A stretch of 64,000 nucleotides of DNA from Trochalopteron elliotii (GCA_024734555.1 JANPWX010019252.1:86351-150350), one strand, 5' to 3'. Counted from the stretch's first letter, positions 10,883-23,003 are shown. Notes: generated by a model from the sequence alone, not told the origin. A program made the numbers and translations.

Positions 10883-12237
10883 GAAGTCACCCTGGTTCTC
10901 TTAAAGCCAGGGATGCACACATGTGTTTTTTGCTTTAGTGATAGTGAGAGAACTGTGGAAAAAAAAAAAGGAAAAAAATAAAAACAAATCAGCAGAAAAA
11001 GCCTTTTCTCATGTGCAGTAGAGATCCAGCCTGAAACCCACCAGTTTAAAGGAAAAAAAAAATTGTGAGGCAGGTGGAGTTTTTGGTGTCTCTCTCTTTG
11101 CACTGCGGCGCAAGGTTGCAGCATCAAGGCTGATCCGGGGGAAAAAAGGGCTCCTTGGAGGCAGACAAGATGATTTTTCACTCTCAGCCCCTTTCCCCCC
11201 ATCCTTTTAAGTGTCTTTGAGCAAGTTTTGTGGGTCTGCAGCGCACACGTTCTGTTCTCTGTTCAGTCAGGGTGTGAACTTGTATTCCTGGGAAGGGGTT
11301 GTGTCTTAGCAATGCAGAGGGAAATGGTTGGGATCAGTGGTGGCTTGATCAGGGGATTAACAAAATTAGCAACAATTAAATCCTTATCCTCCTCTCTGGT
11401 GAGGGGGTAAGGATTTAAAGAGCAGAATTCTGACTTGGTTTTTTTTTCGAGTTGTGAAATTTAAATCATAACAGCAAAGATAAAACTGCATTTGAAGCAA
11501 GTTCTTCTGATATATCCCATAAAAATCCAATTAAATACTTTCTCCAGAATAATACTTGTTCTTAAGGCACCTTAGAGGTTTTTTGTTTGGTTTCTCTTCT
11601 TTTTTTTTTTTTTTTAATTATGCATTCACTGTCAAGGGGAAAGTGTGGTTTTGTTTAATTTTTGACCAATTCTCTTTGGTCATTTCTTAGGCAGTGTCAT
11701 GACTTGGTATGAAATTTAAGCACCCCCATCTTTATCCTTAGAATGCAGTAATTCTTCCCATCTGTACTTTCAATTGTAAAGGGAAACAAAAATGAGAAAA
11801 CAAGGAAAAAGTATTATTCTCAGGTTTTTTTCCTCTTGCCTTGTTTTTACAGGAGGCAGGCAGGGGTGATGGGACTTGGAGAGCCAGGAAAAAACTGTCA
11901 CCTTTTTTTCCTCCTATTACCCTCAAAATGGGACAAAATAATCCAGTTGTTTTCAAAATCTTGTCGTATGAATATTTTTATGACTTTTAATAGTAATACA
12001 GTGGGTTTTAACATGGGATACAGAGGAATTCACACGTCCTGCAGAAGGTGCTGGGATGAGCGTGTGGGCTTCAGATCTCAATAAAGGACTTGATACTATT
12101 ATCCATAATAAAAAAAAGTTTTTAACTGGTGACATTTCTGCCAATTCTGGGTGTCACAGCCATGCCTGACTGCCTGTTGTGAGCTTGAAGAGCTGCCTTG
12201 AGCAAGGAAACATATTTTTTCCTATTTGAGGGTAAAA
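10883..12237. other. Unassigned sequence with homopolymers
   Basis: Short A runs lie near 10961 and 11058 and a T-run near 11600. The 146-codon minus frame at 10762-11202 spans low-complexity sequence and has no recognisable domain. Confidence 0.5.
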
Positions 12238-12654
12238 AATAGGTTCAAAGTATTTGTCCAGCAAACCAAATGTCCTCGGTGTTTCTGGATGTGATCTGTA
12301 TGGCTGATTTTATATATTGTAATTAAATAACTAAATGTAACATTATTTAAGTAAAATTTTATGTGTTTGTGTATGTCTTATATTATATATATCTACAAAT
12401 ATAAATATATATAAATATATATGTATATATATTTAAGGACACATTTCTCCACAATGTCTCGGAATAGGTTCAAAGTATTTGTCCAAAAATGTCCTCGATG
12501 TTTCTGGATGTGATCTGTATGGCTGATTTTATATATTGTAATTAAATAATTAAATGTAACATGATTTAAGTAAAATTTTATATATTTGTGTATATCTTAT
12601 ATTATATTTTATATATATATTTAAGGACACATTTCTCCCACAATATCTCGGAAT
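12238..12654. repeat. 225-bp tandem duplication, two copies
   Basis: Copy 1 runs from 12238 to 12462 and copy 2 from 12463 to about 12654. Both contain 'aataggttcaaagtatttgt', 'tttctggatgtgatctgtat', 'taatt-aaataa-taaatgtaac', and end in 'atttaaggacacatttctcc' plus 'tctcggaat'. Copy 2 is shorter because its internal AT microsatellite is contracted and it lacks a few bases after 'gtcca'. Few other differences suggest a fairly recent event. Confidence 0.93.
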
Positions 12655-12773
12655 AACTACTCGGCAAAACATTGACCAGAATATCAAATCCTCCGAATTA
12701 TGCCCTACTTATGGGTTTCCAAAAGCAAGCTTTAGAATAAATTCCAGGGGATAAGTAGGATGGGAAACACACG

Positions 12774-12838
12774 GGCTAATATGTGTGCACGCATCGCGAG
12801 CGGCGCCGCTGCCACGGCTCGAGCCGGGGAAGGCGGGA
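12774..12838. other. Isolated CpG-dense knot
   Basis: About ten CpG dinucleotides lie within 65 bp ('cgcatcgcgagcggcgccgctg', 'cggctcgagccgggg') inside otherwise AT-rich sequence. It is far too short to be a CpG island. Confidence 0.7.
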
Positions 12839-12920
12839 AGATAAATGAAATTCATAGTCAATACATCATTTCTTATCCCCCTCTTGGGGCAAAGGGTTCA
12901 GGTTTTGTTTGGTTTGGATT

Positions 12921-12922
<2 letters not shown>

Positions 12923-12968
<46 letters not shown>
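12923..12968. repeat. Poly(T) run, 46 T
   Basis: This is the longest homopolymer in the window. It would be a poly(A) on the minus strand, but I could not recognise a retrocopied gene in the adjoining minus-strand sequence (12969 onward). Confidence 0.95.
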
Positions 12969-12970
<2 letters not shown>

Positions 12971-13154
12971 CAGTGTTAATCTGTGACTTCTTTGCAGCTA
13001 TCCCTGGATGTGAGAGTAGGAGCAGGGAGACCTCGGGGTACCTGGTGGGACCATCCCAATCTTCCCAGGGTCTTCAGGCAGATCCCTGATATCTGAGGAT
13101 ATGCCCCTCCTGAGGCACTAGAAGTCCTGATTTTGGATAATGTCATATATTTAT

Positions 13155-13204
13155 TTCTCTTTTTTCTTCTTTTTTCTTTTCTTTTTTTTTTTTTTTTATT
13201 TTTT
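13155..13204. repeat. Polypyrimidine T/C tract
   Basis: T-rich with scattered C on the plus strand, ending in a run of 17 T. Low complexity. Confidence 0.9.
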
Positions 13205-13914
13205 GTAATCTTCAATTAATAGTGCCTTTCTTTGCATTAAATAGCAAATTTTAAACCAAGCTTAGCACCAAAGAAGCTACGGAGCATATTAGAGGTGAAA
13301 AGCTGGAGGAGAACACAAATCATTCCTGTGTCAAAAGGTGAACAAATTCACTAAATAACATTTACTGAATTACATCGAATTAAACAGATTTTTTTTCAGA
13401 AACAAAACGCTCAGAAATTTAGAGGCAGAGCATTATTATATAAGTTAATCTAAATGGCATATTTAAATTTCTAAGTGTTGTTTTGAAATTATCCAAAACC
13501 ACTTGGAAAATGTGAAGCCCTTGTTACCACTGCCCTCTTAGAAAAAAAAAAAAAATAAGTGAGACAAGTAGGATCAAATTAAACAACCCTTCAAAATAAT
13601 TTTCTCATCTTTAAGAGAAAAAGGAAAACCCTTCGCTTGTAGGTTTCACATGCTGTTTTTCTCCCAGGTTTTTCAGGGGCTAGAAAATAAAGAAGGACCT
13701 TTCAGTTTGATCCCTGGGACAGTGGATGATTGGTGGGGAGTATATGGGGGACTCTGGGCAGGATGGACATTTGACTGGCTCATTTCTCCACCAGCATCCA
13801 AGGCAAAGGGGGTTTTCTGCCCTGACTTCATCTTCCTGTTAGTTTAAAGATGGTTTTATCCTAGGTAGCATAGATAGGTGTGGCATTTTCAAATTCTTGT
13901 CTCCTATCACATGC
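13205..13914. other. Unassigned AT-rich sequence
   Basis: Unique AT-rich sequence with no gene or transposon signature. Confidence 0.55.
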
Positions 13915-14118
13915 ATTCAACCTGGCCTTGGACACTGCCAGGGATCCAGGGGCAGCCACAGCTGCTCTGGGCACCCTGTGCCAGGGCCTCCCCACCCTCA
14001 CAGCCACCAATTCTTCTCAATATCCCATCTGGCCCTGCCCTCTGGCACTGGCACAGCCATTCCCCCTTGTCCCATTGCCACATGCCCTCACACAAAATCC
14101 CTATCTTCCTTGTAGGAT
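13915..14118 (-). mobile_element. CR1 LINE internal fragment, lacks its 3' end
   Basis: Antisense CR1 beginning inside the element ('ttcaacctggccttggacactgccagggatcc'), then 'ctctgggcaccctgtgccagggcctccccaccctcaca', 'ccattcccccttgtccca' and 'tccctatcttccttgtagg'. The usual 3' tail is absent at its left end. It is paired with an oppositely oriented fragment at 14253. Confidence 0.9.
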
Positions 14119-14252
14119 GAAATAAAGGATTTCAGGAGAAAAAAAATTCCTCATATTTGCAACAACCTGGGAAAAGCTGAAGCCATTTGCATGATGAAGT
14201 GGCCAGAATTATTTCTCAAATTGTTACTCACCTAACTGAATTGTTGCTCAGG

Positions 14253-14411
14253 CAGGCTGTGGCTGGCCCATACCTGGAATTGTCCAAGGCCAGGTTGGAT
14301 GGGGCTTGGAGCATCCTGGGATAGTGGAAGGTGTCCCTGCCCATGGCAGGAGAGTAGAGTGATGCATCTTAAAGGTCCCTGCCAGCCCAACCATTCCAGG
14401 AGTCTGTGATC
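14253..14411 (+). mobile_element. CR1 LINE fragment, 3' end intact
   Basis: Sense CR1: 'ggctgtggctggcccatacctgg', 'ttgtccaaggccaggttggatggggcttggagcatcctggga', 'gtgtccctgcccatggcagg', and the tail 'gccagcccaaccattccagg'. Its first 45-50 bp are complementary to the start of the fragment at 13915. Confidence 0.9.
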
Positions 14412-15127
14412 TTATCTTCCAAAAGTCTAAAGATGGGAAGAAGAAAGGACAAAAAACTACATTCAACCTGGGAAAAGCAAAAACCCAAAAACTCCATTTC
14501 ATTCATAAAAAGTGTGTGTGGGTTAGACTTGAAAAAAAATAATTTAAAATATCATATACCAAAGGAAAAAAAAATCATTTGGCATCCAGCAAATTTTGCA
14601 TAGCTAACCAAAATTTCTCAAAGTTACAAATTCAAGGAAAGGCCCCTTGTTTAAACCAAATCTTGAAAAGCATAGCTCTTGGCTAGGTCTGTGCTCTGTA
14701 TTCCCTTTCCTAAGCATGAAGGTGAGGAGGCTGCTCCTCTGAACTCTGTAGTCTGGGAACAGGTTCATATGTAGGCGTCTCCAGAAGCCAGATCTTGGAG
14801 AGTTTGGGGAATAAATGGGATCAAGACATACACAGGCTAATACACACAGGGTCAGCAAAGCTGTTCTCCTAAGAGTTTAAGTAGAGCAAGGCAGCCAGGG
14901 ATGAATTTTGACTGCTGCAAGTTTGGTTGCTGAAAGTTCATCTCCACCTGGGGATGGTGCCATGGCTGGTCCTGTTGGAGGGATCAGGCCTGTCAGTACT
15001 TTTGGTGGCCAAACAGATACTGAGCAGGGTTTTGCTGCTTGGTGGGATAAATGAGCCCAGTGAGGTGGTGCTGAGACAGTGCTGGAGTGGCAGGGGTCAG
15101 CTGTGGAGGGCTGTGCCTCATTTGGGA
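14412..15127. other. Unassigned sequence
   Basis: Nothing recognised. Short A runs near 14530 and 14568. Confidence 0.55.
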
Positions 15128-15264
15128 AATCATGGAATGGTTTGGCTTGGAAGGGACCTTAAACACTACATCATTCCACCTCCTCTGCCATGGGCAGGGT
15201 CACCTTCTCCAGCCCAAGTTGCTCCAAGCCACATCCAATCTGGCCTTGAACACTGCCAGGGATG
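15128..15264 (-). mobile_element. CR1 LINE fragment
   Basis: Antisense CR1: 'aatcatggaatggtttggcttggaagggacctt', 'ctctgccatgggcagggtcaccttctcc', 'caatctggccttgaacactgccagggatga'. Confidence 0.92.
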
Positions 15265-16099
15265 AAAAAAATGATCATGTGGAATCTGTGGGCTTTAGGA
15301 GAAACTGACCAGTTTGAGATAGACATCACTGATTTTCCAGCCACGAGCCAGTGAAGCAGTGACTTGCAAATAGTGCTGTGCATGCAAGATTCTACTTGTC
15401 CCAGGCCAAATTTGACTGAGCACCAATCAAATCCAGGTCAAATCTGTTTTCACCTTGAGGCTGACGAGGGAGCTTCTGGCAGAGTTCATTTTTCTGATTT
15501 CTCTAGACTGTGTTTCCCCACATGGAAGTGCACCCCTCGCTTGTGAAGAGCCATGACACCTTCTTTCCCTCAGGTGGCAGCCACCCCTCAGGGATGCCAG
15601 GCGTAAGGAGCACCTGGAAAACCCCAATTCTGGAGGCTGATGAACAATACCCCAAGGTGGGAAACATCCAGGGATGCTGAGAATCCCTAAAAACCAGCAC
15701 GGGCCACCTTTATGTGTGCTGACCCCACACAAGGCAAGGGCACAGAACCTCTCACCTCCATCATGAACATCAGACTGTGTCAAACCCCGCAGGGTTTGGG
15801 TTGGAGGTTGGAAATCAGGCTGAGTTCCCTGGCCTGTGGCTCACTGGCATGGAAACAGGAATGCCCCAGCAGGTTAAGAACTGGCTCTTCCACCTAAAGG
15901 ATGGAAAGAAGGGGGAGAAAAAGCAAGAGAGAGAAAAGAGCTGCTGCCATTGAATAATTGATGAGTTTCAGACCAATCAATGTGACAGCAGAGCAGGGCT
16001 AATTAAAGGTTTCTGAGGAATCCCTGTAGTAATTTACTTGAATGTAAGAAGTTCATATTCTCTCTCCCTTTTTTTCCCCTCCCTGTTCCTAGGAATTCC
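15265..16099. other. Unassigned sequence
   Basis: No recognisable gene or repeat. A 118-codon minus frame (15427-15783) lacks domain features. Confidence 0.5.
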
Positions 16100-16255
16100 A
16101 GTTTTAGGCTTCGGCGGTCTCTAACCACCGCTCACTTTTCCCCTCCAGGGGGATGTTTGCTATGGAAATATGCAATTAATATTGCAGCCATCGTAATTGC
16201 TAATTATTAAAACAATGCTACCCCCTTTTTCATGGCCTACTTTCTTGCTCAAAAT
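16100..16255. promoter_or_regulatory. Candidate conserved noncoding element
   Basis: Compact repeat-free block containing an inverted repeat TGCAAT-TAAT-ATTGCA (16171-16186), 'atcgtaattgctaattatt' and 'aacaatgc'. These resemble POU/homeodomain and SOX words. It is among the more enhancer-like stretches of the window by texture; conservation is untested. Confidence 0.3.
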
Positions 16256-16269
16256 GATTTAAATAACAG

Positions 16270-16308
16270 GGAAAAGAAAAAAAAAAAGAAAGAAAGAAAA
16301 AAAAGAAG
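16270..16308. repeat. (GAAA)n-type purine microsatellite
   Basis: A-rich tract with GAAA units on the plus strand. Confidence 0.9.
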
Positions 16309-16878
16309 CTGAGGCAAGGTGGCTGGGGCTCAGCTGAGCCAGGATTAAGTGCTGAGCATGCCTGGGTTTGGCTGTAATTCCATGAATTCCCACATCTGCC
16401 TGAAAACTGAGGGCAAGGTGATGCTGTCGGTGAGTGGCCCTTGCCATAACCTTGAGCAATGCCAAAAAAATGCTGTGCAAAGCCAGAACAGCCTGAACCC
16501 ATTTAGTGGTGAGGGTATCTGGAGGGTCTGCCCGTGTTTCTGAAGCAGCTGTTGTGGGGCTGTCCTGGTGCTGCCATGAAATATTAATAGCCAGTGATGA
16601 GGAATTAACTGTCAGAGGTGTAGGCTGTAAAGGGAAAGGTGAATCAGACAGGAGAGATGTGCTCAGTGCCAGGGACCTGGTCTGGGGAGAGGATGAAATT
16701 TTCTGGTCACCTGGTCACCTGGTCAGGACTTACCATCTCCCCCTTAAAAAAAAAAAACCCAAAAAAAAGAGGGGGCTTTTTGGGTAGCCTAGGTGTTGGA
16801 ATCCTGGGGCAGCAGAGCAGAGCACAGCCAGCTCAGGGTGCTTCCCACAGGACTTAAAACCCCAAGGTCAGACTTTGA
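16309..16878. other. Unassigned sequence
   Basis: Includes a short 9-bp tandem 'ctggtcacc' array near 16702-16726 and an A-rich run near 16747. No gene support. Confidence 0.55.
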
Positions 16879-17127
16879 GGAAATGGCCTCAAGCTGTGCC
16901 AGGGCAGGTTTAGGTTGGCTATTAGGAAAATTTCTTCATGGAAGGGGCTCCCAAGCCCCAGCACAGCTAAAGAGGGCAGTGGTGAAGTCCCTATCCCTGG
17001 AGGGGTTTAAATGCCATGTGGATGTGGCACTTGGGGACTTGGGTCAGTGGTGGCCTTGTCTGTGCTGGGGGAATTCTTGGATTTGAACGTGGAGTGCTTT
17101 TCCAGCCTAAAGGGTTCTGTGATTCTC
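16879..17127 (+). mobile_element. CR1 LINE fragment
   Basis: Sense CR1: 'aaatggcctcaagctgtgccagggcaggtttaggttgg', 'aaaatttcttcatgg', 'ccctatccctggaggggttta', 'gatgtggcacttggggacttgggtcagtggtgg', and the tail 'cttttccagcctaaagggttctgtgattct'. Confidence 0.93.
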
Positions 17128-18751
17128 TGATGGTCAAGAGCTGAAATGTTGTGGGGCTGAGCTGCTCCCCATGCTCTGCATCCCAACCCTTTCCTGACCC
17201 ACTGCTTGGGTCTCATGTCAGGGAAACTGGACTCAGTTTCTGGGGTGGGATGGAGGGAGCTCGCATGTGGCACCACAGGAGGCTGCAGGGATTCAGACCC
17301 AAGTGAGAGGCCACAGTGAGAGCTGCCAGCACATGGAGCACCTGTGGAACTCCTTGGAGCACCTCCTCCACACTGTGGCAGCTGCTGCTGCCATTGTCAG
17401 GGCAGGGCACTCAAAAAACAGACTGCACTTAACAACACCCTGGCCATGGTGTGAAGAATTCCAAGGTGGCTCCTTCACCCTTGTGAATGTGGAGGGAGAA
17501 AGATGAAAATCCTGCTGCTGAGGGTGCTGGTGCAGAGCCATTCATGCACTGACAGCAGACTGCAGGGACCTGGGGGGGAGGGAATCTGCTGGGGGTTTCT
17601 GGAAGCAATGTATGTGGAAATAAGGCTTTAAAAAGTGCCTCTGTCTGTTGAGGCTACAGCGACAGAGCTGTTTTCTCCTGCACATAAATGAAAGTAAAAA
17701 AATTGTCAGGGTTATAATAAAACATGAAAGGCTTATGTATAAGCTAGGAAGTAAGGCTTTGAATGGGTTCCTGGTGGTCTCAGGTGGTGAAAGGTGTAGC
17801 TATAATACAGACAGCAATTAGAAACAGGTTTGCTATTAACTGGCTTACTTTGCTGGCTGCTTTGATGGAGCTGACCTTTCCCTCCCAGCCCGTCCTGGAG
17901 CAGGTGACAGGTTGGAGAGTGCCTGGCCCTCACCCCTCCCCGTTAAGTACAGGTTTCAGTCCCATGTATCATCTCTTTTCCTGCCAGGGGGGTGGGCTTT
18001 GGTGTGTGTAGAGCTGATGGAGTGATGGTTGAGCCCTGGCTCTAATTGCAGCATGTAGGCAGTGCAAACCTGTGGTGGGGAAGGCAGAAGGAATGGGCTG
18101 AGCTCCCTGTTGCTCCTTCAAGAGGCAAAAAAAAAAAACAAAACAGAACAACCCTGGTGGGGTTTGAGGAACATTTTTTTTTTCCTCTCTCTCTACAGTG
18201 GGACGCACCACCTCTAAAAATCCCTGTTTTGTAACACTGCCAAAGCTTCATTAGTGATGTTACTGGCTGATGTGCCTGCAATTTCTCCTATTTATCCAAG
18301 GAGTGAATTTTGTTAGGAGATAAAAATTTTCATGATCTGCTGAATTTTTATTTTTTAAAGGACTTGAACTAAGTAATCTTTTCCTGCAGTTCACAAAGCT
18401 GCCTGGAAGTTACCTGATCTAGTTTCAAATCCACCGCTGATCCTGCTGGGATTTGAACCAGTAATTTGAAGGAAAGCTTTCTGCTGCTTTTCTTAGGTGT
18501 GCTCTGCTTTCCACCACCAGGCATCTTGTTGGGTGACCCTGACGAAGAGGCAGAATGGGCAGGGGGTGGTTGGCTTCTGCAAAGGGAGAAAGGGAATTGC
18601 TATCAGTTCCAGTGGGTAAGGAAGAATTGGTGTTGGGCTGGGCCTGGCAGAGGTGGAAGAGCTGCTGCTGTTACAGCTCCAGCCAGGTATCTCCTGTCTC
18701 CATTTTGATGTCCACCACACCTCAAGCTGCACTGTTCTGTCCACAATAAAT
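17128..18751. other. Unassigned sequence
   Basis: No gene or transposon recognised. Short A and T runs occur near 18128 and 18174. Open frames of 60-83 codons have no protein-like features. Confidence 0.5.
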
Positions 18752-18847
18752 GCCTGGTCCAGGGGAAGGTGTCCCTGTCATAGCAGGGGGTGGAATGACA
18801 TAAGTTTTAAGGTCCCTTCCAACCCAAACCATTCCAGGATTCTGTGA
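18752..18847 (+). mobile_element. CR1 LINE 3' tail fragment
   Basis: About 95 bp of the sense CR1 3' end: 'tgcctggtccaggggaaggtgtccctg', 'gcagggggtggaatgacat', 'ttaaggtcccttccaacccaaaccattccaggattctgtga'. Confidence 0.92.
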
Positions 18848-20339
18848 AATGGAAAACACAGGTACAGGAGCAACTGAGAGGAGTCACTCAAAACTGCTGA
18901 AAAGCCAGGCAGGTAGCAGAGTCTGCTACAGACCTTTCCTTAACCTTGTTCTAGTCAGAGCTTTAGCCAACACATCTTCCAAATCTGCTCCCTTCACTTG
19001 GTATGTTCTTCATTTCCATCACACCAGTAACACCTCTGTTGGAGTTCTGGGGAAAATCTATTGTTAGTTATTTAAGAAAATTGCCACTGCTGGTTCTAGC
19101 AGACCTGAGCACTCCTCTGAAATGCTGCCAAGACCCACAGCAGGCTTCCAGTGCCTTCCCAAGCTGAATGATTACATCTTCACCCAGAGTTGGTCAATGA
19201 GTGGTTCAGATCTGCCCCAAAATTCTGAGGGTCTTGGAGCCCATCATGGGATTTGGGGAGGAAATCAAAACACCCTCCTGTCCAGCAGGTGTGGGCCACC
19301 ACGCTGATGGAACCACGTGTGCCAGGATCCTACTCTGCTCCTGGATAGCAGCAGATGGTTAATCCAGCAGAATTATGGCAACAAGTTTGAGGATGTATGC
19401 ATTCAAATCCACACTGTTCACCCTCTTGGATAAAGCCATTTGTTAATTAATAGGTGAGGAGAAGCTAAACCAAAGCAAAACCAGGGAAGGGGTGGCTGTG
19501 CCCAAATGCCAGGTGGTTTTTCATCACCTGTAACCAGGTGCACAGGGAAGAGAGACAGGAATTAGGTGGTAAAAGAGCAGAATTTACTCTCACCCCGGGA
19601 TGGAGGGAGCATCCCAGGAGGAGAGGAACTGGTTAAAGCCGTGGCCAGGGTGTAGCAGCAGGATGCAGAGCGTGGGTGGTGAAGGATTGGTGGGCTGTAA
19701 TGATGCAGGGGGCTGTATGGAAATGCCCACCAGCCCTGGGCAGACGGGGGGGACGAGGCTCTGAGAGGCAGAGGGAGCGTTATTGATGCGCTCGCCTCGG
19801 GGAGGGAAGCGGATAATGGATGTGGGATGTTGGCCGTGCTTTGTCATCAAACGAGGGCCCTGAAAGATGGTGCACTGGAATATTATCAGTCATTCCTTGA
19901 TCAAGATGTAATGCTCTCGGGGTCCTTTTCTTTCTCTCTTTCTCCCCCACCGCAGTGGAGAACGCTTTTATTTCTCCCTCTTTGACCTTTTTGCTCCGGT
20001 GTTTTGGGATGCTTGGATCCATCCTGCTTTTAACCAAGAGAGCACTACCCTCCCCTCTTCTCTTCCTCCCTTCCCCCAAGCCTGAAGATACTGGTGTGAA
20101 TTCGAGGAAATCATGTTTCCTGGTCTGTGTGGCTTCGTCTTGAAAAAAGCCTCTTGCTTTTCATCCCCCCCCACCCTGCCATACTGTTAATAGATTATGT
20201 GCATGCATACAAATACTTAAGTTTTATTTCTGTGGTGCTATAGGTAGGAATAGTGCTTCCTAAACAAATAAAAAGGTCAGTCCCTGCTTTGAGATTGCCA
20301 TAACACAGCAAGGGATGGCAAATAAGGGGTTTTATTACA
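18848..20339. other. Unassigned sequence
   Basis: Unique sequence, with polypyrimidine stretches near 19928-19950 and 20045-20081 and a C-run near 20165. No coding support. Confidence 0.5.
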
Positions 20340-20620
20340 TCTCACCTGTATTTAGGCAAATCAAACAATTGCATTTTTTACAACCCTGCGTAATGGCCTG
20401 ATGCAACCAAATGAGACCTCTCTCCCGGGGAGTTTAAGCAGCATATTAGCTTTATCACTTGATGACCCATAAAATGGTTGTGCACCCCTTAGTGATTACC
20501 TGACTTACTCAGCACAGCTTGGCGGGGAGGATATTTAAACATTTTTTGCATTATCGTTTTCACAATGTCATAGTTCCAGTCATCAGCCTTTCAAAGGAGG
20601 TGGCTTTCCTTTACATTTTT
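20340..20620. promoter_or_regulatory. Candidate conserved noncoding element
   Basis: Repeat-free block with balanced composition and regulatory-looking words: 'aatggcctgatgcaacc', 'atatttaaac', 'tgcattatcg' and 'tcacaatgtcatag'. The enhancer reading is inference from texture and from lying inside a 3.7-kb CR1-free interval. Confidence 0.22.
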
Positions 20621-22552
20621 ATATGGGGTATTAAACCAAGGAAAAGGGGGTTGGGAAGAGAAAAATAAGGTTTATCCATATCTTGGATACGAAATTAGAA
20701 TTTGGGGCATCTCCTCTTCCCCTCATGTCTCCTCTGATGGCATTTCATTGTGTGAATAACTTTGTAGTTATAAACCTCATGGAGCTGATGGACAGGATAA
20801 ATGGAGAAATATTTCCTCTCCCACAAAGTGGCAGTGATTTGGTGTGTGCTGCAGAGTGGTGTTTAAGAGGCACAAGAGAAAAGAGGTGGGAACAAATGCT
20901 GCACATCATCTCTGCAGACTGCACGTGGCAGGAGAGCCCCAGCTCCTGGACTGGTTTTCTGGGCTACACAGCTCTCCATCCACCTTTGCACACTGCAGAC
21001 AGCTTTTGTTGTGTTTATCATCACCTCTTCATTAATCATCTCTTTGCACAAGGTGCCACAACCCCGTGTTCATGTCCTTTGGCATCTTGACTAGGGATCA
21101 TTTGCAGAAATTCCAGGTTTGGTGTTGCACCCTGTGTGCAGCAGGAGAAGATGCTGAGCAAACCCTCACCAGCATCCCATTGAGTCACCTCTCATAAAAA
21201 ATGAGAAATGTCACATTTCTACAGCTGACAAAGAAATGTGCAGTTAGAGAAACTCTCTGGAATGTCATTAGAAGGAGCATTTCAAAGCACTTATGGTCAA
21301 ACTTCTCCTCCACTCCATCTGGGATTGTTTCTCCTTAATTGTGGGTAACTCCCAAATAAAGAACGTAAGTGATGACACCACCAGTATTTGCCTGTCATTC
21401 CCCCACACTACAGCTGGAAATGTAGAAAAAGGCAATGCAAAAGGAATGTGCTCCAGAGAAGTTTTTGAGAGAACAATAATAACCTTGGAGGAATTAAATT
21501 CAAAAACTGGGCCTTGGGACAAGAACTTTTAATGACAATGCTTTTGAGATTCTAAGTTTTTCAGAGTTGCTTTGTGTGTAAAGCAAGTTAGAGAAAAATA
21601 GGGGTTTTTAAAATTTTGTTGAAAACTTCAAGGTTTAAGAATTCAGATTTTGCTGAATTTAGATAAAAGATAAAAATTGGATATATAAGTAAATAAAAAA
21701 ATGGATAAATAAATAAATATACCTTTTAAGAAAAGCTCAGCTGATTATTTAATTGAAAAAAACCCTCCTAAATTTAAATTTAAATCTGCTGAAGACCTGA
21801 AAAGGAGCATGGCTTGAGATGAAATAAAATTTCTTGAAATGAGACATTTCAGTATTTTAAAAAGCTTTTCTACTCCATTGTTAAAAAAAAAAAAAAAAAA
21901 GTTGCAATCAGTATGAAAAATATTTTGTGTTTACCAGAATTGAACTGCTCCTGGGAAATGTTTTTTAAGGATAAACTTATGGACCACTCTGCTTTTTAGA
22001 TAGGAACCTGGGGAGTTATTTACTCTTGCTTTGGGTTTCTGAAAGGTAGCTTCCCACTGATTTTGTGGCCCAGAGCTCCCCCCCAGTCACCACACTTGGA
22101 TGAAGCACAGCTGGGCTGCAACCTGAGGTCACAACTTCAATCTGCCAATCCCTTAGAGGTGTTCTGGGTAGTCCTGAGGCATCTGGATGCCTGTGTTTGG
22201 GAATTTCATTCCCATCTGCTTTGCAATTTGGCTTTGTACAGCCTTTCTTGGTTGGAGGATGCCCTGAGACTCATGGAACTCCATCCAGCTGACTTACACC
22301 ATCAGAGAGTGAATGAGATGTCTGAGCAGCAAGGCTACTCACAGCTCCTACAGCATGCTGCCAACAGGCCCAAATGTCACCAAACATCCCCAAACTTGTA
22401 GCTGAGCCCAAAATTAGAACATCTTTGGGCTGAAAAGGAAGTTAATAGGGTAATCTCTGCTGTTGGCCTTGCTCACAGTGTCTCCACCTGCCAATGGCCT
22501 GAGGAACAGCCAGGAGGGATCTTCCAATCTTTGTGGAAAATTTTGAGGCAAT
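20621..22552. other. Unassigned AT-rich sequence; possible old repeat at 22.0-22.4 kb
   Basis: An AT-rich region with an 'aaataaataaataaat'-like stretch (about 21690-21720) and an 18-A run (21883-21900). The part at about 22050-22400 is less AT-rich and carries an open frame of 112 codons on plus. It may be a decayed interspersed element, but I cannot assign a family. Confidence 0.45.

Positions 22553-23003
<451 letters not shown>

Noticed and set aside
12774..12838. CpG island promoter
   Set aside because: The CpG-dense part is only about 65 bp, well below island size, with no adjoining exon-like sequence.
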